Positions 1-8,525 of a stretch of DNA of 44,734 nt are shown piece by piece. The translations under genes were made by a program, and so were the position numbers. Position 1 is the first letter of the stretch. Every line of letters starts with the position of its first letter. This DNA is from SKZT01 sp964478625 (GTDB lineage: Bacteria > Desulfobacterota > Desulfobacteria > Desulfobacterales > SKZT01). Location of the stretch: the NCBI GenBank assembly GCA_964478625.1, contig CAYZJH010000025.1, forward strand, positions 1 to 44,734, in the 5' to 3' direction. The notes below the pieces were generated by a model that was given only the letters and a program-made list of their open reading frames with translations, made no database searches and was not told the origin of the DNA.

Positions 1-1167
1 GGCGGTTTTTATTTTCTTGAAATGAATACCCGCCTTCAGGTGGAACATCCGGTCACCGAAATGGTTACTGGCCTGGACCTGGTGGAGCTTCAGCTAAAGA
101 TTGCAGAAGGTGAAAAATTGCCTTTTAACCAGGAAGATATCAGGATTAACGGGTGGGCCATGGAAGCACGCATCTGTGCCGAAGACCCCTCACGGGAATT
201 TATTCCATCCACAGGTATGATCACTCGGTATGCAGAACCCAGAGGAAGTGAAGTCCGGGTGGACAGTGGTGTGGGCACGGGAAGTGCCGTCAGCATTTAC
301 TACGATTCCATGCTGGCCAAGGTCATATGCTATGGCAAAGACAGGGAAACCGCCCGGATCAGCTTAGTGGAAGCCTTGAATGGCTACCACATTGAAGGAG
401 TTATTACCAATATCGATTTTGTCAACAGTGTGTTGTGTCATCCTGAGTTTGTCAAAGGCAATTTGTCTACGGGCTTTATCGAACAAAATTTCCAGGGGAG
501 TCGGCCGTTATGCTGTGAGTCGCAGCCGCATATTGAACTGGCAGCCCTGACTGCAACGCTGGTTTATCATGCCCGTACCAAAGCCGTGCGTGATTCTCTT
601 CGGCCGATAGTCTCTCTAATTGGTGGCCGGAGAGATAATGCCCGGGAATCCTTTTATAATGTCAGGGCTGAAAATGAATTTTTTGATGTGAGGATTGAGG
701 GAACGCCCCAGGATCGCGTCTGGAGATTTTACATCAATGAAAATCAGTATGAAGTGGAAATACCCGAGTTTGAATTCTATCGCCGAAGACTCAAACTCAG
801 GATAAACGGCCAGGTTTACCGTTTCCGGATCCGTATCGAGCATTCCTTTATATTTGTGGCTTTCAGCGGAATCACGCGACTTTTTGAGATTTATACGCCC
901 AAAGAGTGGAATCTGATGAAATACATGCCCCAACGGAAAAAACAGAAGATCGCCAATGCCCTTGTATGCCCAATGCCCGGAATGATCGTGGAGGTTTTGG
1001 TGAAAAAGGGGGACCGTGTTTTTCGGGGGCAGAACTTGATGATCCTGGAATCCATGAAAATGGAAAGCGGTGTGGCCTCGCCAATGGATGGTGTTGTGGA
1101 TGAGGTTCTGACGGAAGCCGGCCAGGCTGTCGAACCCGGAGAGATTCTGGTTCGGTTCAAGTCATGA
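1..1167 (+). CDS. Acyl-CoA carboxylase biotin carboxylase/biotin carrier subunit, 3' part
   Basis: Partial gene: the reading frame is open from base 1, so the start lies outside the window and 388 codons are visible. The first residues (FYFLEMNTRLQVEHPVTE) are the hallmark end of the biotin carboxylase ATP-grasp domain. The biotin carboxylase C-terminal region follows, then a middle region (about residues 170-310 counted from the Met at base 22) matching the biotin-transfer linker of propionyl-CoA carboxylase alpha subunits. The C-terminus is a biotinyl domain with the motif ESMKMES; the biotinylated lysine is residue 346, 35 residues from the end, as usual. It would carboxylate biotin with ATP and bicarbonate for a carboxyltransferase, possibly the beta subunit at 31751. 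The substrate (propionyl-, acetyl- or another acyl-CoA) is not decidable here. Confidence 0.9.
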   Translation, partial: GGFYFLEMNTRLQVEHPVTEMVTGLDLVELQLKIAEGEKLPFNQEDIRINGWAMEARICAEDPSREFIPSTGMITRYAEPRGSEVRVDSGVGTGSAVSIYYDSMLAKVICYGKDRETARISLVEALNGYHIEGVITNIDFVNSVLCHPEFVKGNLSTGFIEQNFQGSRPLCCESQPHIELAALTATLVYHARTKAVRDSLRPIVSLIGGRRDNARESFYNVRAENEFFDVRIEGTPQDRVWRFYINENQYEVEIPEFEFYRRRLKLRINGQVYRFRIRIEHSFIFVAFSGITRLFEIYTPKEWNLMKYMPQRKKQKIANALVCPMPGMIVEVLVKKGDRVFRGQNLMILESMKMESGVASPMDGVVDEVLTEAGQAVEPGEILVRFKS

Positions 1168-1278
1168 GGGAAAGAAGATGAAGGAAGGGTTATGATGAAG
1201 AAAATAGGCTGGTCAATTTTGTGCAAGAAAAACCATAAGATAATTTGATACAAAAGTTGAAAACTGTTAAAATTCCAT

Positions 1279-1512
1279 ATGTATTTTGAGATTATTGGCG
1301 AGATTGAAAACATTGAAATTGTTGCCGTTGGTGGAAGAATACGAGATATAATGCGACTTCGCAAACAGTTTGGTGAAGGACGCTGGCGAAAACTCAAAGG
1401 TATCGCCAAAGTTCGGCTTCAAAATGGCAGAATATGCAATGCTGAAGTTCATTGGTATGAGGCCCATGGCTTCGGCCAGAAGAAAATGAAAATTAAACGC
1501 TTACTGGATTAA
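1279..1512 (+). CDS. Small conserved hypothetical protein
   Basis: A 77-residue basic protein with no signal peptide or membrane segment. The C-terminal half (RLQNGRICNAEVHWYEAHG then KMKIKRLLD) has the look of a small beta-rich fold seen in short conserved hypothetical proteins of anaerobes and cyanobacteria; that resemblance is from memory. It is followed 4 bases later by another small gene on the same strand, and the two probably form one transcript. There is no clear Shine-Dalgarno sequence ahead of the ATG. A two-gene toxin-antitoxin-like arrangement is possible, but neither protein shows a known toxin or antitoxin motif. Confidence 0.65.
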   Translation: MYFEIIGEIENIEIVAVGGRIRDIMRLRKQFGEGRWRKLKGIAKVRLQNGRICNAEVHWYEAHGFGQKKMKIKRLLD

Positions 1513-1516
1513 GGTC

Positions 1517-1747
1517 ATGGAACAAAAAAAAGAGAAAAAATTATTCGCACTTTGTATCGAAAACAAAGATTGTGAAGACCTGGAAAAACGAAAATTATAT
1601 CAGGTGATTCCGGATAAATCAGCTGGCGGGGATGGGTATTTAAGAATCATCGATGAATCAGGTGAGGACTATCTTTATCCTGAGTCATATTTTGTATTCA
1701 TTCAGCTTCCTCAAAAAGCACAAAAAGCTCTATTGGAAGCAAGTTGA
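1517..1747 (+). CDS. Small conserved hypothetical protein
   Basis: A 76-residue protein starting 4 bases after the preceding stop codon, which argues for translation together with the 77-residue gene upstream. The central segment (YLRIIDESGEDYLYPESYF) is strongly patterned and looks like a conserved small domain that could bind a ligand or protein. The N-terminus is lysine-rich (MEQKKEKKLF). There are no cysteine pairs, no signal peptide and no membrane segment. Function unknown; the pairing with the upstream gene is the only contextual clue. Confidence 0.65.
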   Translation: MEQKKEKKLFALCIENKDCEDLEKRKLYQVIPDKSAGGDGYLRIIDESGEDYLYPESYFVFIQLPQKAQKALLEAS

Positions 1748-2366
1748 AAAACACTAGCAGAAATTCTTTTTTTCAGTAGTGAAGAAATAAAGAAGGTAGA
1801 TTATCATGGGTGGCAGATTTGGTAAATAGGGCGATTTGAAACGAAAGTCGATTTTAAGAAAAAGCAGGCTGAAAAGATTCGCTTTCAAAAAAATAACATC
1901 GGCGATGGACCCTATCGTTTAGACAGTTTCTGGCTCAAATTAAGGTTGTTAAGCCGATGTCGAGGGGCGGGCGGATACTTAAAAATCCCCCCCTCCCCGA
2001 TCGATATACCACATCACTGGCGTCCTAACGACATATAGTGCTATCTCCTGTATGCTTCATAGATAGAGGCTTTCGGAGTTTTTTATATTGTTATCGATTT
2101 CAATTAAATTCAAAAATTCTATCTATAAAATTCAAGGAGTTACCATCTGTTTTTGAACATTTTCCATGGAGATGGGGCAGCAGTGAAATTGTATATATTT
2201 TTAAGTTTACTGTTGGCTGCTATGCTTCGAATTCCCGTATTTCACTTATCGATTCCAGAAATATATAAGAAATTATCTCTTTATTATCACAAATTTTTAC
2301 AATAAACGGGATAATTAAAATTTAGTAATCATAAACATCCAATTCATTATTGTAATTCCAAAAAAG
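1748..2366. other. Gene-poor AT-rich stretch
   Basis: About 620 bases without a convincing intact gene. It holds the start of a possible broken gene at 1806 (separate entry) and a short GC-rich run near 1960-2000. A 76-codon open frame on the plus strand at 2038-2268 has neither a ribosome binding site nor protein-like composition, and I do not accept it. No tRNA, IS end or terminator was recognised. Confidence 0.5.
1806..1910 (+). pseudogene. Possible broken gene with in-frame TAG codons
   Basis: An ATG at 1806 has an AAGGT ribosome binding site about 8 bases upstream. The frame reads MGGRFGK, then TAG at 1827, then GDLKRKSILRKSRLKRF and on to a second TAG after about 26 more codons. A start with a good binding site followed by well-patterned basic codons on both sides of the stop suggests a gene broken by point mutation (a Tyr codon to TAG is the simplest change). 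The family is not identified, so this stays a weak call. Confidence 0.3.
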
Positions 2367-3302
2367 TCACCGCAAAAAACAATTCTTACGATGCCAGGCA
2401 AAGTATTTTGCGTCGGGTCGGAGAGGTGTCTCCTTTGGAAAAAACAGAGGTTTTTTGTGGTGGGTGGAAAGGCTTCTGCCAAAAGGGGATGAATCCTTGA
2501 AGTGATTTTTCGCCACAATCACAATGAATTCATTTCCATCCGGTTCCGCAGTCCATAAACCCCGGTCAAACATCCAGTGTGCATCCGGAGTCAACGCCAA
2601 TCCATTTCGAGGATCGTCATTTCCACTTAAACCATATTGATGAATGTGGGCTGCTTCAACCAGGTTTTCCTTTGTTGTGTTGAGTGAATATCCGGTCAAG
2701 GCGCAGGTAAATTTGTAGTTAAGAAGCACTTCACTGCGAAACCTGGAGTCTCGTCCTTTTTTAATGCTCTCTTTATATTCTTTGGCACTTTGACGAATAG
2801 CAATGATATCTTCATTCAAGGGCTCTGGTAGTTTCAACCTGGCGCAAAGGGCGATCTGTTCTTCAGGTGTGAAATATGTCATAACAAGCCGAATTCGAGC
2901 ATCCTTACGAAATTCCACGTCTTTGAAACAATTCCATAAAGATTCATCAAGACAGCAAAGTCGGGTAGTTTCTCTTGATTTTGAAGGTGTGCCGTCTTCC
3001 ATGTAACAAATCCAAATTTTATCACGTTTTCCCCCAAGCGCGTGAAAGGGAAGTCGCATATCCGGATTGTTGAGTTGGCGATCATAAACTATTGCCCAAT
3101 AGCACTGAAAGCGGAAAAATAGTTCAGGGGAATAAGAGAACCATTGCGATGTGATTGTACCGTCTTAAACCATGTTAATTATGGTTATCAGCAGCAAGGG
3201 CTTATGGGGTGCAAGTCCTCTTTCTTTTGTTTTCGAGACGTTCAGGTGACAAAGTCGAGCCAACCATTCATTATTTTTTGATTCTTTTTTAAGAATTTTC
3301 AT
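2367..3302 (-). pseudogene. HNH endonuclease gene interrupted by one in-frame TAA
   Basis: Read on the minus strand from the ATG at 3302, the frame runs 311 codons to the TGA at 2367 with a single interruption: TAA at 3165-3167 (codon 46). The protein reads as family-like on both sides of it: before, APHKPLLLITIINMV; after, DGTITSQWF and on to FFRFQCYWAIV. This matches the N-terminal region of the HNH-type putative restriction endonucleases of COG3440 (HKPLLLLA...DLIEDG). The C-terminal HNH domain is complete, with AAHIHQYG, SGNDDPRNGLALTPDAHW and MFDRGLW. A GAA to TAA change would explain the stop. The ATG at 3059 leaves a 230-residue open frame that lacks the N-terminal region. Either the gene is inactivated, or a truncated protein is made, or the base is an assembly error. 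Its surroundings are rich in other decayed genes. Confidence 0.75.
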
Positions 3303-3677
3303 GAAACGAAAAACCTTTTAAAAATGCAGGCTGTTAGCAACCTCATTTTCATACTAGAATATTGTATTGTTATAAATTCAATTCAATAATTGTGCAATCC
3401 CAGGATTGATTTTATCAGTATCAGCGTTCGTAAAATTTATGCTCCTATGGGAATCGGTGCGTTGTCCATTTGCCGTCGAGGATATAACCGCCCACCGCTT
3501 AAGCCTTTAATACTTTTGCTGGAGGTATAATAAATGATTCAGGGGTTACGTGAAGTGTCGATTTTTTTTGATTATGTGGCTTTGTTCAGGTCTGGAAATC
3601 GTTTTAAGTGCTTTTGCAGCAGGGCGCTTGACTTTTGTCCGATATTTCAAATTTCAAGTACCTTATTTTAGGTCTTA
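3303..3677. other. Decayed intergenic DNA, no intact gene
   Basis: No intact gene. On the minus strand, just downstream of the Phd remnant, are short protein-like fragments in shifting frames (for example ALLQKHLKRFPDLNKAT reading down from about 3625), which could be the remains of a toxin or another small gene; I cannot assign them. A plus-strand ATG at 3534 with a GGAGG ahead of it opens only a short frame. Confidence 0.4.
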
Positions 3678-3892
3678 TTATGGGATTGGCTCACCAGACT
3701 CATTTTTGGTTTTCCAAGCATCATGAATATCGAGTTTGTCCTCGATTCCCTGAAGCAACCCAAGGTCGTTGACTGAAAGTAAACAATAGCAGAAATAAGT
3801 TCGCCTCGGCGGGTCAAAATGAATGATTCATCGCCATACGCCACACGATTAACAATGTTGGAGAATTTTTTTCTTGCATCAGTTGTTTTAAT
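3678..3892 (-). pseudogene. Phd/YefM-type antitoxin remnant, frameshifted
   Basis: On the minus strand the frame from 3892 reads IKTTDARKKFSNIVNRV, then AYGDESFILTRRGELISAIV, the typical N-terminal DNA-binding half of Phd/YefM antitoxins. Near 3782 the reading frame changes. The continuation in the next frame reads SVNDLGLLQGIEDKLDIHDA and ends in GEPIP and TAA at 3678-3680, the usual C-terminal half. No start codon is present: an in-frame stop precedes the first readable residue. One indel plus loss of the start makes this a clear pseudogene. No intact toxin lies downstream. Confidence 0.75.
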
Positions 3893-3935
3893 TTATTGAA
3901 ATAACCTATTATCCCGGAGAATCAATCTGAAAAGG

Positions 3936-4131
3936 TTATGTTTTAATTGTTTTAAATTGTAGATTTCGGGTCATGGGTTCAAAGTCTTTATCGCTGTGAA
4001 ACAAGGGCAATTGAAAACGGAGGCAAAAGGTCCCAATGAATGTCGATTGTTTTTCTGACGGTGGCACCCTTTTTCCTTAGCAGCCGATAAATTTCTGCAC
4101 CTTTTAACGCGAGTTCTTGCCCTAACTTACA
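3936..4131 (-). pseudogene. VapC-type PIN toxin remnant (C-terminal part)
   Basis: Minus-strand frame from 4131 reads GQELALKGAEIYRLLRKKGA then TVRKTID, the conserved region of PIN-domain VapC toxins ending in the catalytic aspartate. Near 4041 the frame shifts; the next frame gives FIGTFCLRFQLPLFHSDKDF, then EPMTRNLQFKTIKT and TAA at 3936-3938, the usual VapC C-terminus with its SDxDF motif. The N-terminal half with the first catalytic aspartate is missing, and no VapB partner is visible. It lies on the same strand as, and just upstream of, the Phd remnant, so this is the debris of at least two toxin-antitoxin modules. Confidence 0.75.
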
Positions 4132-4154
4132 TTAACATATGCCTCGTTTGAGTT

Positions 4155-4616
4155 TCATTTAATCCTTTGAATATGTTTTTTCCCCTCAAGATTCATCAAC
4201 CACCTTTCTGCACTTTTCCCCCTGTTTCGGGTCATCAGGGTAACGCGGCCTCCTGATTCAAAGGTGATATCTGTTTTCATGAGCCGTCCGGATACATAGT
4301 CGGCTGAAAAACACAAACGCTTGTTTTTAAATTCCAGCCCGTTCATGAAATAATCAATATTCCAGTCTTCACCTTCAATGAAATTGATTTCGGAAATACC
4401 CCGGGGTGCTGAAGAGGCAAACGAAGATAAAGAAAGTGTAAACAAAACCCCAAAGGCAAAGATATCAGGCTCTTCCTCCTCAATTTGAAAAACGATTTTG
4501 TGATAGGTATTGTTAACATCCATGCCAGTCGGCATTTCATGATAATCATCCGAGATGATCCTGATTTTTATTCCTACCGTCTCGTGTAACAGCTGGTACC
4601 CGATATTATTTTCCAT
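4155..4616 (-). CDS. Hypothetical protein, 153 residues
   Basis: Soluble-looking protein without signal peptide; one moderately hydrophobic stretch (IFAFGVLFTLSLSSFASSAP) around residues 52-71 is probably a buried strand or helix rather than a membrane anchor. The C-terminal half alternates charged and aromatic residues (EDWNIDYFMNG, RLCFSADYVSGRLMKTDI), suggesting a beta-sandwich. The start is supported by GAAGAG about 7 bases ahead of the ATG. I do not recognise the family. It borders the decayed toxin-antitoxin region, and nothing nearby suggests a role. Confidence 0.65.
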   Translation of the reverse strand: MENNIGYQLLHETVGIKIRIISDDYHEMPTGMDVNNTYHKIVFQIEEEEPDIFAFGVLFTLSLSSFASSAPRGISEINFIEGEDWNIDYFMNGLEFKNKRLCFSADYVSGRLMKTDITFESGGRVTLMTRNRGKSAERWLMNLEGKKHIQRIK

Positions 4617-4788
4617 GTAAATCTCTTCAAAATTAATTCGACGGATCCATTTAACCTTTGAGGCTTTAACTGATTTCCTGAAAAATCTCTTATATCGTTT
4701 ATCAGAACCGAATTCAAGTGAATGAAATAAGATGACTGCTTGTCATCGGCACGTATTTCGACTATATGATTTCCTTTTAAAATGTTTT

Positions 4789-5499
4789 ATGAAGGGAAAC
4801 CCAAAATTGCTCGGAACCATTGTCAATACATTAAGCATTATCCTTGGAAGCCTCATTGGTTTGTTGTTCAGAGGCAATATACCGGAAAAATACGGAAAGA
4901 CCATCATGCATGCCATCGGTCTTGCGGTGGTGATCATCGGTCTTAAAACCGCCCTTAACACCGATGCTATTTTAATGGTCATCATCAGTCTGGCCATCGG
5001 AAGTTTTATTGGTGAATTGGTTCGAATCGAAGACCGGCTGGATCAGTTGGGCAACTGGATCGGCAACCGGCTTTCAAAAGACAGTTCAGGTGTTTCAAAA
5101 GGTTTTGTCACCGCCAGCCTGCTTTATTGCGTGGGAGCCATGGCCATTGTCGGTTCACTTGAGAGCGGACTTACCGGAAATCACCAGACCCTGTTTGCCA
5201 AATCGATTCTCGATGGAATCGGCTCGGTCATCTTTGCATCAACCTTAGGCATTGGGGTTCTTTTTTCCGCGGTCTCGGTTTTGGTTTATCAGGGCATCAT
5301 TACACTAACCGCCTCTTCCATTAAGGACCTTTTATTGCCGGAGGTGGTTTCCCAGATGTCAGCTGTCGGGGGACTGCTGATTTTCGCCATCGGAATCAGC
5401 CTTCTTGAAATCAAGAAAGTCAGGATCGGCAACATGCTCCCGGCCATCTTTTTCCCTCTGGTTTTCCAGGTGTTCAAACATTTTTGGGCAATGTTTTGA
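4789..5499 (+). CDS. DUF554 family integral membrane protein
   Basis: Polytopic membrane protein of about 236 residues, six to seven hydrophobic helices, matching the DUF554 (YdfK/YqgA-type) family: the N-terminus LLGTIVNTLSIILGSLIGLL and the internal GAMAIVGSLESGLTG are family landmarks. Members sit in the inner membrane; the transported species, if any, is unknown. The frame is open back to an ATG at 4732, which would add 19 residues not typical of the family. Family members usually begin just before LGTIVNT, so I place the start at 4789; neither start has a strong ribosome binding site. It is a single gene with no evident partner. Confidence 0.8.
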   Translation: MKGNPKLLGTIVNTLSIILGSLIGLLFRGNIPEKYGKTIMHAIGLAVVIIGLKTALNTDAILMVIISLAIGSFIGELVRIEDRLDQLGNWIGNRLSKDSSGVSKGFVTASLLYCVGAMAIVGSLESGLTGNHQTLFAKSILDGIGSVIFASTLGIGVLFSAVSVLVYQGIITLTASSIKDLLLPEVVSQMSAVGGLLIFAIGISLLEIKKVRIGNMLPAIFFPLVFQVFKHFWAMF

Positions 5500-6031
5500 C
5501 CTTTGCTGGTTTGAAGCCAATGGCTTTTCCGATTTTGAATCGCCACCAAATCGCTGCCATTCTGAAAAGGCCGGTTCCGGAAATTTTTAATTTGCATATT
5601 GGGTCGTGGTTGAGCCGAGCGCAGTTTTCCCATATCGAGTTTCTCACTAATGTGATCTCCACTGAATCTAAGGTAGATTCACTCAGCTACCATATGGGCA
5701 ATTAAAAACTGGGCAGATAATATCAATTCATCAGCAGATCCAAAAGTTCTCAGAGGAATATATTCTGATACTGCCTGTGGCTCCAAACATTGTGGTGATG
5801 TGGCCTGATACCCATTTCTGATTCGGGTCCGGAGGCTCTTCGTCGGGGCCTGTTTCTACCTGCCGAATTATGATCGGGGGTTCCGCCTTCTTAGAATGAC
5901 AATTTGATACATATTGTCCGTCCCTCAAATCTGGGTTTATGGGGTTGGGCGCTGACGAACCCAACCCCGGTCAGATTTGAGCCGATTCTGTCCTTGGCGA
6001 AGCTGTTGCCGGATCAGTTAATAACCGATAA
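5500..6031. other. Intergenic stretch with two inverted repeats
   Basis: Over 500 bases without a convincing gene. It contains a perfect 8-base inverted repeat (TGAATCTA, AGG, TAGATTCA) at 5663-5681 and a long imperfect hairpin at 5924-5981 (separate entry). A 77-codon minus-strand frame at 5731-5964 overlaps the hairpin, has no ribosome binding site and is not protein-like, so I do not accept it. Confidence 0.5.
5924..5981 (-). terminator. Long hairpin downstream of the TRAP operon
   Basis: Outer arms CTCAAATCTG (5924-5933) and CAGATTTGAG (5972-5981) are perfect complements. Inside them GGGGTTGGG (5941-5949) pairs with CCCAACCCC (5960-5968) around a 10-base loop. It lies about 50 bases past the stop of the last TRAP gene on the minus strand. 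No T-run follows on either strand, so it may be a 3'-end stabiliser or a factor-dependent terminator rather than a classic intrinsic one. Confidence 0.5.
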
Positions 6032-7135
6032 CTATGCTTTCAGGGAGTATTTATCCGCAATCAAATCAAAATAAGCATTATCGGCCACGGTGCCCCAGAT
6101 GCCCACCTGTTTTTTAAAGGTTTTATAGGCTTCATGAACCTTTTTGGACATGGGGTCTTTACTTGCTTCTTCTTCCATGACTTCCTCGGCCAAGACTCTC
6201 AGCCTATTGAGCAATTCTTCTGGAAACCGCACCAGCTCGACTTTGTGTTTGGTGATCAATTCCTCTAAAGCAGCACCGTTGGAAGCTTCAAACTCGGACA
6301 GGCTCCAGAGATTAGTCTCCATGGCAATGGCATCCAGGATGGTTTTGAGATCGGCAGGCAGTTCGTCATAAACTTTCTTGTTGAATATGACTTCCAGACA
6401 AGTACCGGGTTCGTGCCATCCAGGATAATAATAGTATTTGGCAGCCTGGTAAAATCCCATGCGTAAATCATGTAAAGGGCCTACCCATTCCGTGGCGTCA
6501 ATCACGCCACGTTCCAGAGAGGTAAAAATTTCTCCTCCCGGAAGCAGGACGACAGTCCCTCCGGCTTTAGCCACCACCTTGCCGCCCAGTCCGGGAATAC
6601 GCATTTTAAGACCTTTAAAATCCTCAATGGTGTTCATCTGCTTGCGAAACCATCCTCCCATTTGCACTCCTGTATTTCCTTGGGGACGAGGTACCAGATT
6701 AAAAGGGGCATAGGTTTCCTCCCACAATTCAAGACCTCCGCCACTATAAAACCAGGCATTGATCCCCTGGGGATTGAATCCGAAGGGTACTGCCGAAAAC
6801 CATTGGGCAGCAGGGACTTTACCTGCCCAATAGTATCCGGCAGCACTTCCTACTTCAACTGTGCCGCTGGAAACGGCATCGAAAACCTCCAAGGCCGGTA
6901 CCAGTTCACCGGCAGCAAACACATGAATTTTGATCCGCCCATTGGTTGCAGTTTCCACTCTTTTGGCAAAACGCTCGGCCCCTATTTGCAGAATCGGCAT
7001 ATTAGGGGGCCAGGTGGTCACCATTTTCCAATCATAGGTCTTTTCTTTGGCCAGTACTGACGGCGCTGCGATAGTCGCTGACGCCAATGCAGCCGCAGAA
7101 AGGCCGGTCTTTTTTAAAAAATCTCGTCTTTTCAT
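6032..7135 (-). CDS. dctP: TRAP transporter substrate-binding protein (DctP/TakP type)
   Basis: Periplasmic binding protein (367 residues) that captures an organic acid and passes it to the membrane subunits encoded upstream. The N-terminus MKRRDFLKKTG then a hydrophobic stretch and APSVLA is a twin-arginine signal; TAT export is common for TRAP binding proteins of this class. The core shows the DctP-family segments RKQMNTIEDFKGLKMRIPG and LERGVIDATEWVGPLHDL; the following AAKYYYYPGWHEPGT is characteristic of the TakP subgroup, which binds 2-oxo acids (pyruvate and relatives) and related small carboxylates. AAGGAGAG lies about 4 bases ahead of the ATG. It is the third gene of a dctQ-dctM-dctP order, 61 bases after dctM. 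The exact ligand is not decidable, but an alpha-keto or hydroxy acid is the best guess. Confidence 0.9.
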   Translation of the reverse strand: MKRRDFLKKTGLSAAALASATIAAPSVLAKEKTYDWKMVTTWPPNMPILQIGAERFAKRVETATNGRIKIHVFAAGELVPALEVFDAVSSGTVEVGSAAGYYWAGKVPAAQWFSAVPFGFNPQGINAWFYSGGGLELWEETYAPFNLVPRPQGNTGVQMGGWFRKQMNTIEDFKGLKMRIPGLGGKVVAKAGGTVVLLPGGEIFTSLERGVIDATEWVGPLHDLRMGFYQAAKYYYYPGWHEPGTCLEVIFNKKVYDELPADLKTILDAIAMETNLWSLSEFEASNGAALEELITKHKVELVRFPEELLNRLRVLAEEVMEEEASKDPMSKKVHEAYKTFKKQVGIWGTVADNAYFDLIADKYSLKA

Positions 7136-7196
7136 GTTTCTCTCCTTTCAGGAAAAATATTGGATTGGATTTTCAATGCCAAAAACAACTTCAGCT

Positions 7197-8522
7197 TTAA
7201 CGGCTGAATACGATTTCCGGAAGCCAGTTAACCAGTACCGGAAAAAAGACGATCAACAACAAACCTATCAATTGAAAGATAACAAAAGGAATAATTCCCC
7301 GATAAATATGTCCGGTTAAAATTTCAGGAGGCGTAACCGCTTTCAGGTAAAACAGGGAAAAACCAAATGGTGGAGTCATGAAAGACGTTTGAAGATTAAC
7401 GGCGATAAGGATACATAGCCATACCGGATCAAAACCGAATTCAATCATGATAGGGGCTAGTACTGGGACATGAATAAAGGTTATTTCAATAAAATCCAGA
7501 AAAAAACCGATCACAAATATCAGTCCCATGACCATGGCCAACACGAACCATTTGCCGTGGGTATCTGCATAAGCGCTCAGAAAATTTCTGACCAGTTCAT
7601 CTCCGCCGGTCCCACGAAAAACCAGGCCAAAGGCTGCGGCACCCACCAGGATAATGAAAACCATGCATGTTAAGAGCATGGTTGAATCCATGACCTCTTG
7701 CAAGATTTTAAGATTGAATTTACCATTGACGATGGTCAACGCGGTGGCACCTACGGCTCCAACAGCGGCTGCTTCGGTAGGAGTGGCGATTCCGGCAAAA
7801 ATAGAGCCTAAAACCGCTACAATCAGAAAAAGCGGTGGAATAAGAGCCCGGAAAATTTTCATCGTCAATTTTTGGAGCGTGTAAGTCGCCAGTTCGGATC
7901 GGGGAATGGCTGGTGCGCTATGGGGCCAGATAAATGATGCAATTATTATGTAAAAAATATAGAGCAGCACCAGGACAAGGCCGGGCAATACTGCGCCCAT
8001 AAAAAGATTTCCAACCGAAACCCCGACAATATCGCCGATCAATACCAACACGATGCTGGGGGGAATGATCTGGCCTAAAGTTCCTGCTGCTGACACCGTA
8101 CCGGTGGCCAGTTCCTTTTGATACCCCCTTCGCAGCATGGTGGGTACGGCCAAAAGCCCCATGGTTACAACAGTCGCACCCACAATTCCAGTGGATGCCC
8201 CCAGAAGGGCGCCGACCACCACCACCGAAATGGCTAGACCACCGCGAAGCCTTCCGAATAAAAGTCCCATGGTATCCAGAAGTTCTTCCGCCAACCCGGA
8301 CCGCTCCAGCATGACACCCATGAAAACAAAAAGTGGCACGGCCAACAGGGTGACATTGGTCATAATTCCCCAGATTCGCAATGGAAGTAAATTAAAAAAA
8401 CTCCATCCGAAACCGATCAGGCCGAAGCCCAGAGCCGTTCCCAGCAAGGTGAAAGTTACCGGAAAGCCGAACATCAGAAGGATTGTCAGAACTAAAAACA
8501 TCCAGGCTGGAAGATATTCCAT
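7197..8522 (-). CDS. dctM: TRAP transporter large permease subunit
   Basis: Integral membrane protein of 441 residues with about 12 hydrophobic segments, the ion-coupled transport subunit of a TRAP transporter. Family landmarks include VFMGVMLERSGLAEELLDTM near residue 68, the GASTGIVGATVVTMGLLAVP segment, the following LATGTVSAAGTLGQIIPPSI, and IATPTEAAAVGAVGA. It starts 3 bases after the dctQ stop; the AAAGGAA within the end of dctQ serves as ribosome binding site, so the two are translationally linked. Together with dctQ it imports the acid bound by the TakP-like protein, using the sodium gradient in known systems. Confidence 0.93.
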   Translation of the reverse strand: MEYLPAWMFLVLTILLMFGFPVTFTLLGTALGFGLIGFGWSFFNLLPLRIWGIMTNVTLLAVPLFVFMGVMLERSGLAEELLDTMGLLFGRLRGGLAISVVVVGALLGASTGIVGATVVTMGLLAVPTMLRRGYQKELATGTVSAAGTLGQIIPPSIVLVLIGDIVGVSVGNLFMGAVLPGLVLVLLYIFYIIIASFIWPHSAPAIPRSELATYTLQKLTMKIFRALIPPLFLIVAVLGSIFAGIATPTEAAAVGAVGATALTIVNGKFNLKILQEVMDSTMLLTCMVFIILVGAAAFGLVFRGTGGDELVRNFLSAYADTHGKWFVLAMVMGLIFVIGFFLDFIEITFIHVPVLAPIMIEFGFDPVWLCILIAVNLQTSFMTPPFGFSLFYLKAVTPPEILTGHIYRGIIPFVIFQLIGLLLIVFFPVLVNWLPEIVFSR

Positions 8523-8525
8523 TCA

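Noticed and set aside
2038..2268. 76-codon plus-strand open frame
   Set aside because: AT-rich, with no ribosome binding site and no family-like pattern.
5731..5964. 77-codon minus-strand open frame
   Set aside because: No ribosome binding site, unlikely composition, and it overlaps the 5924 hairpin.
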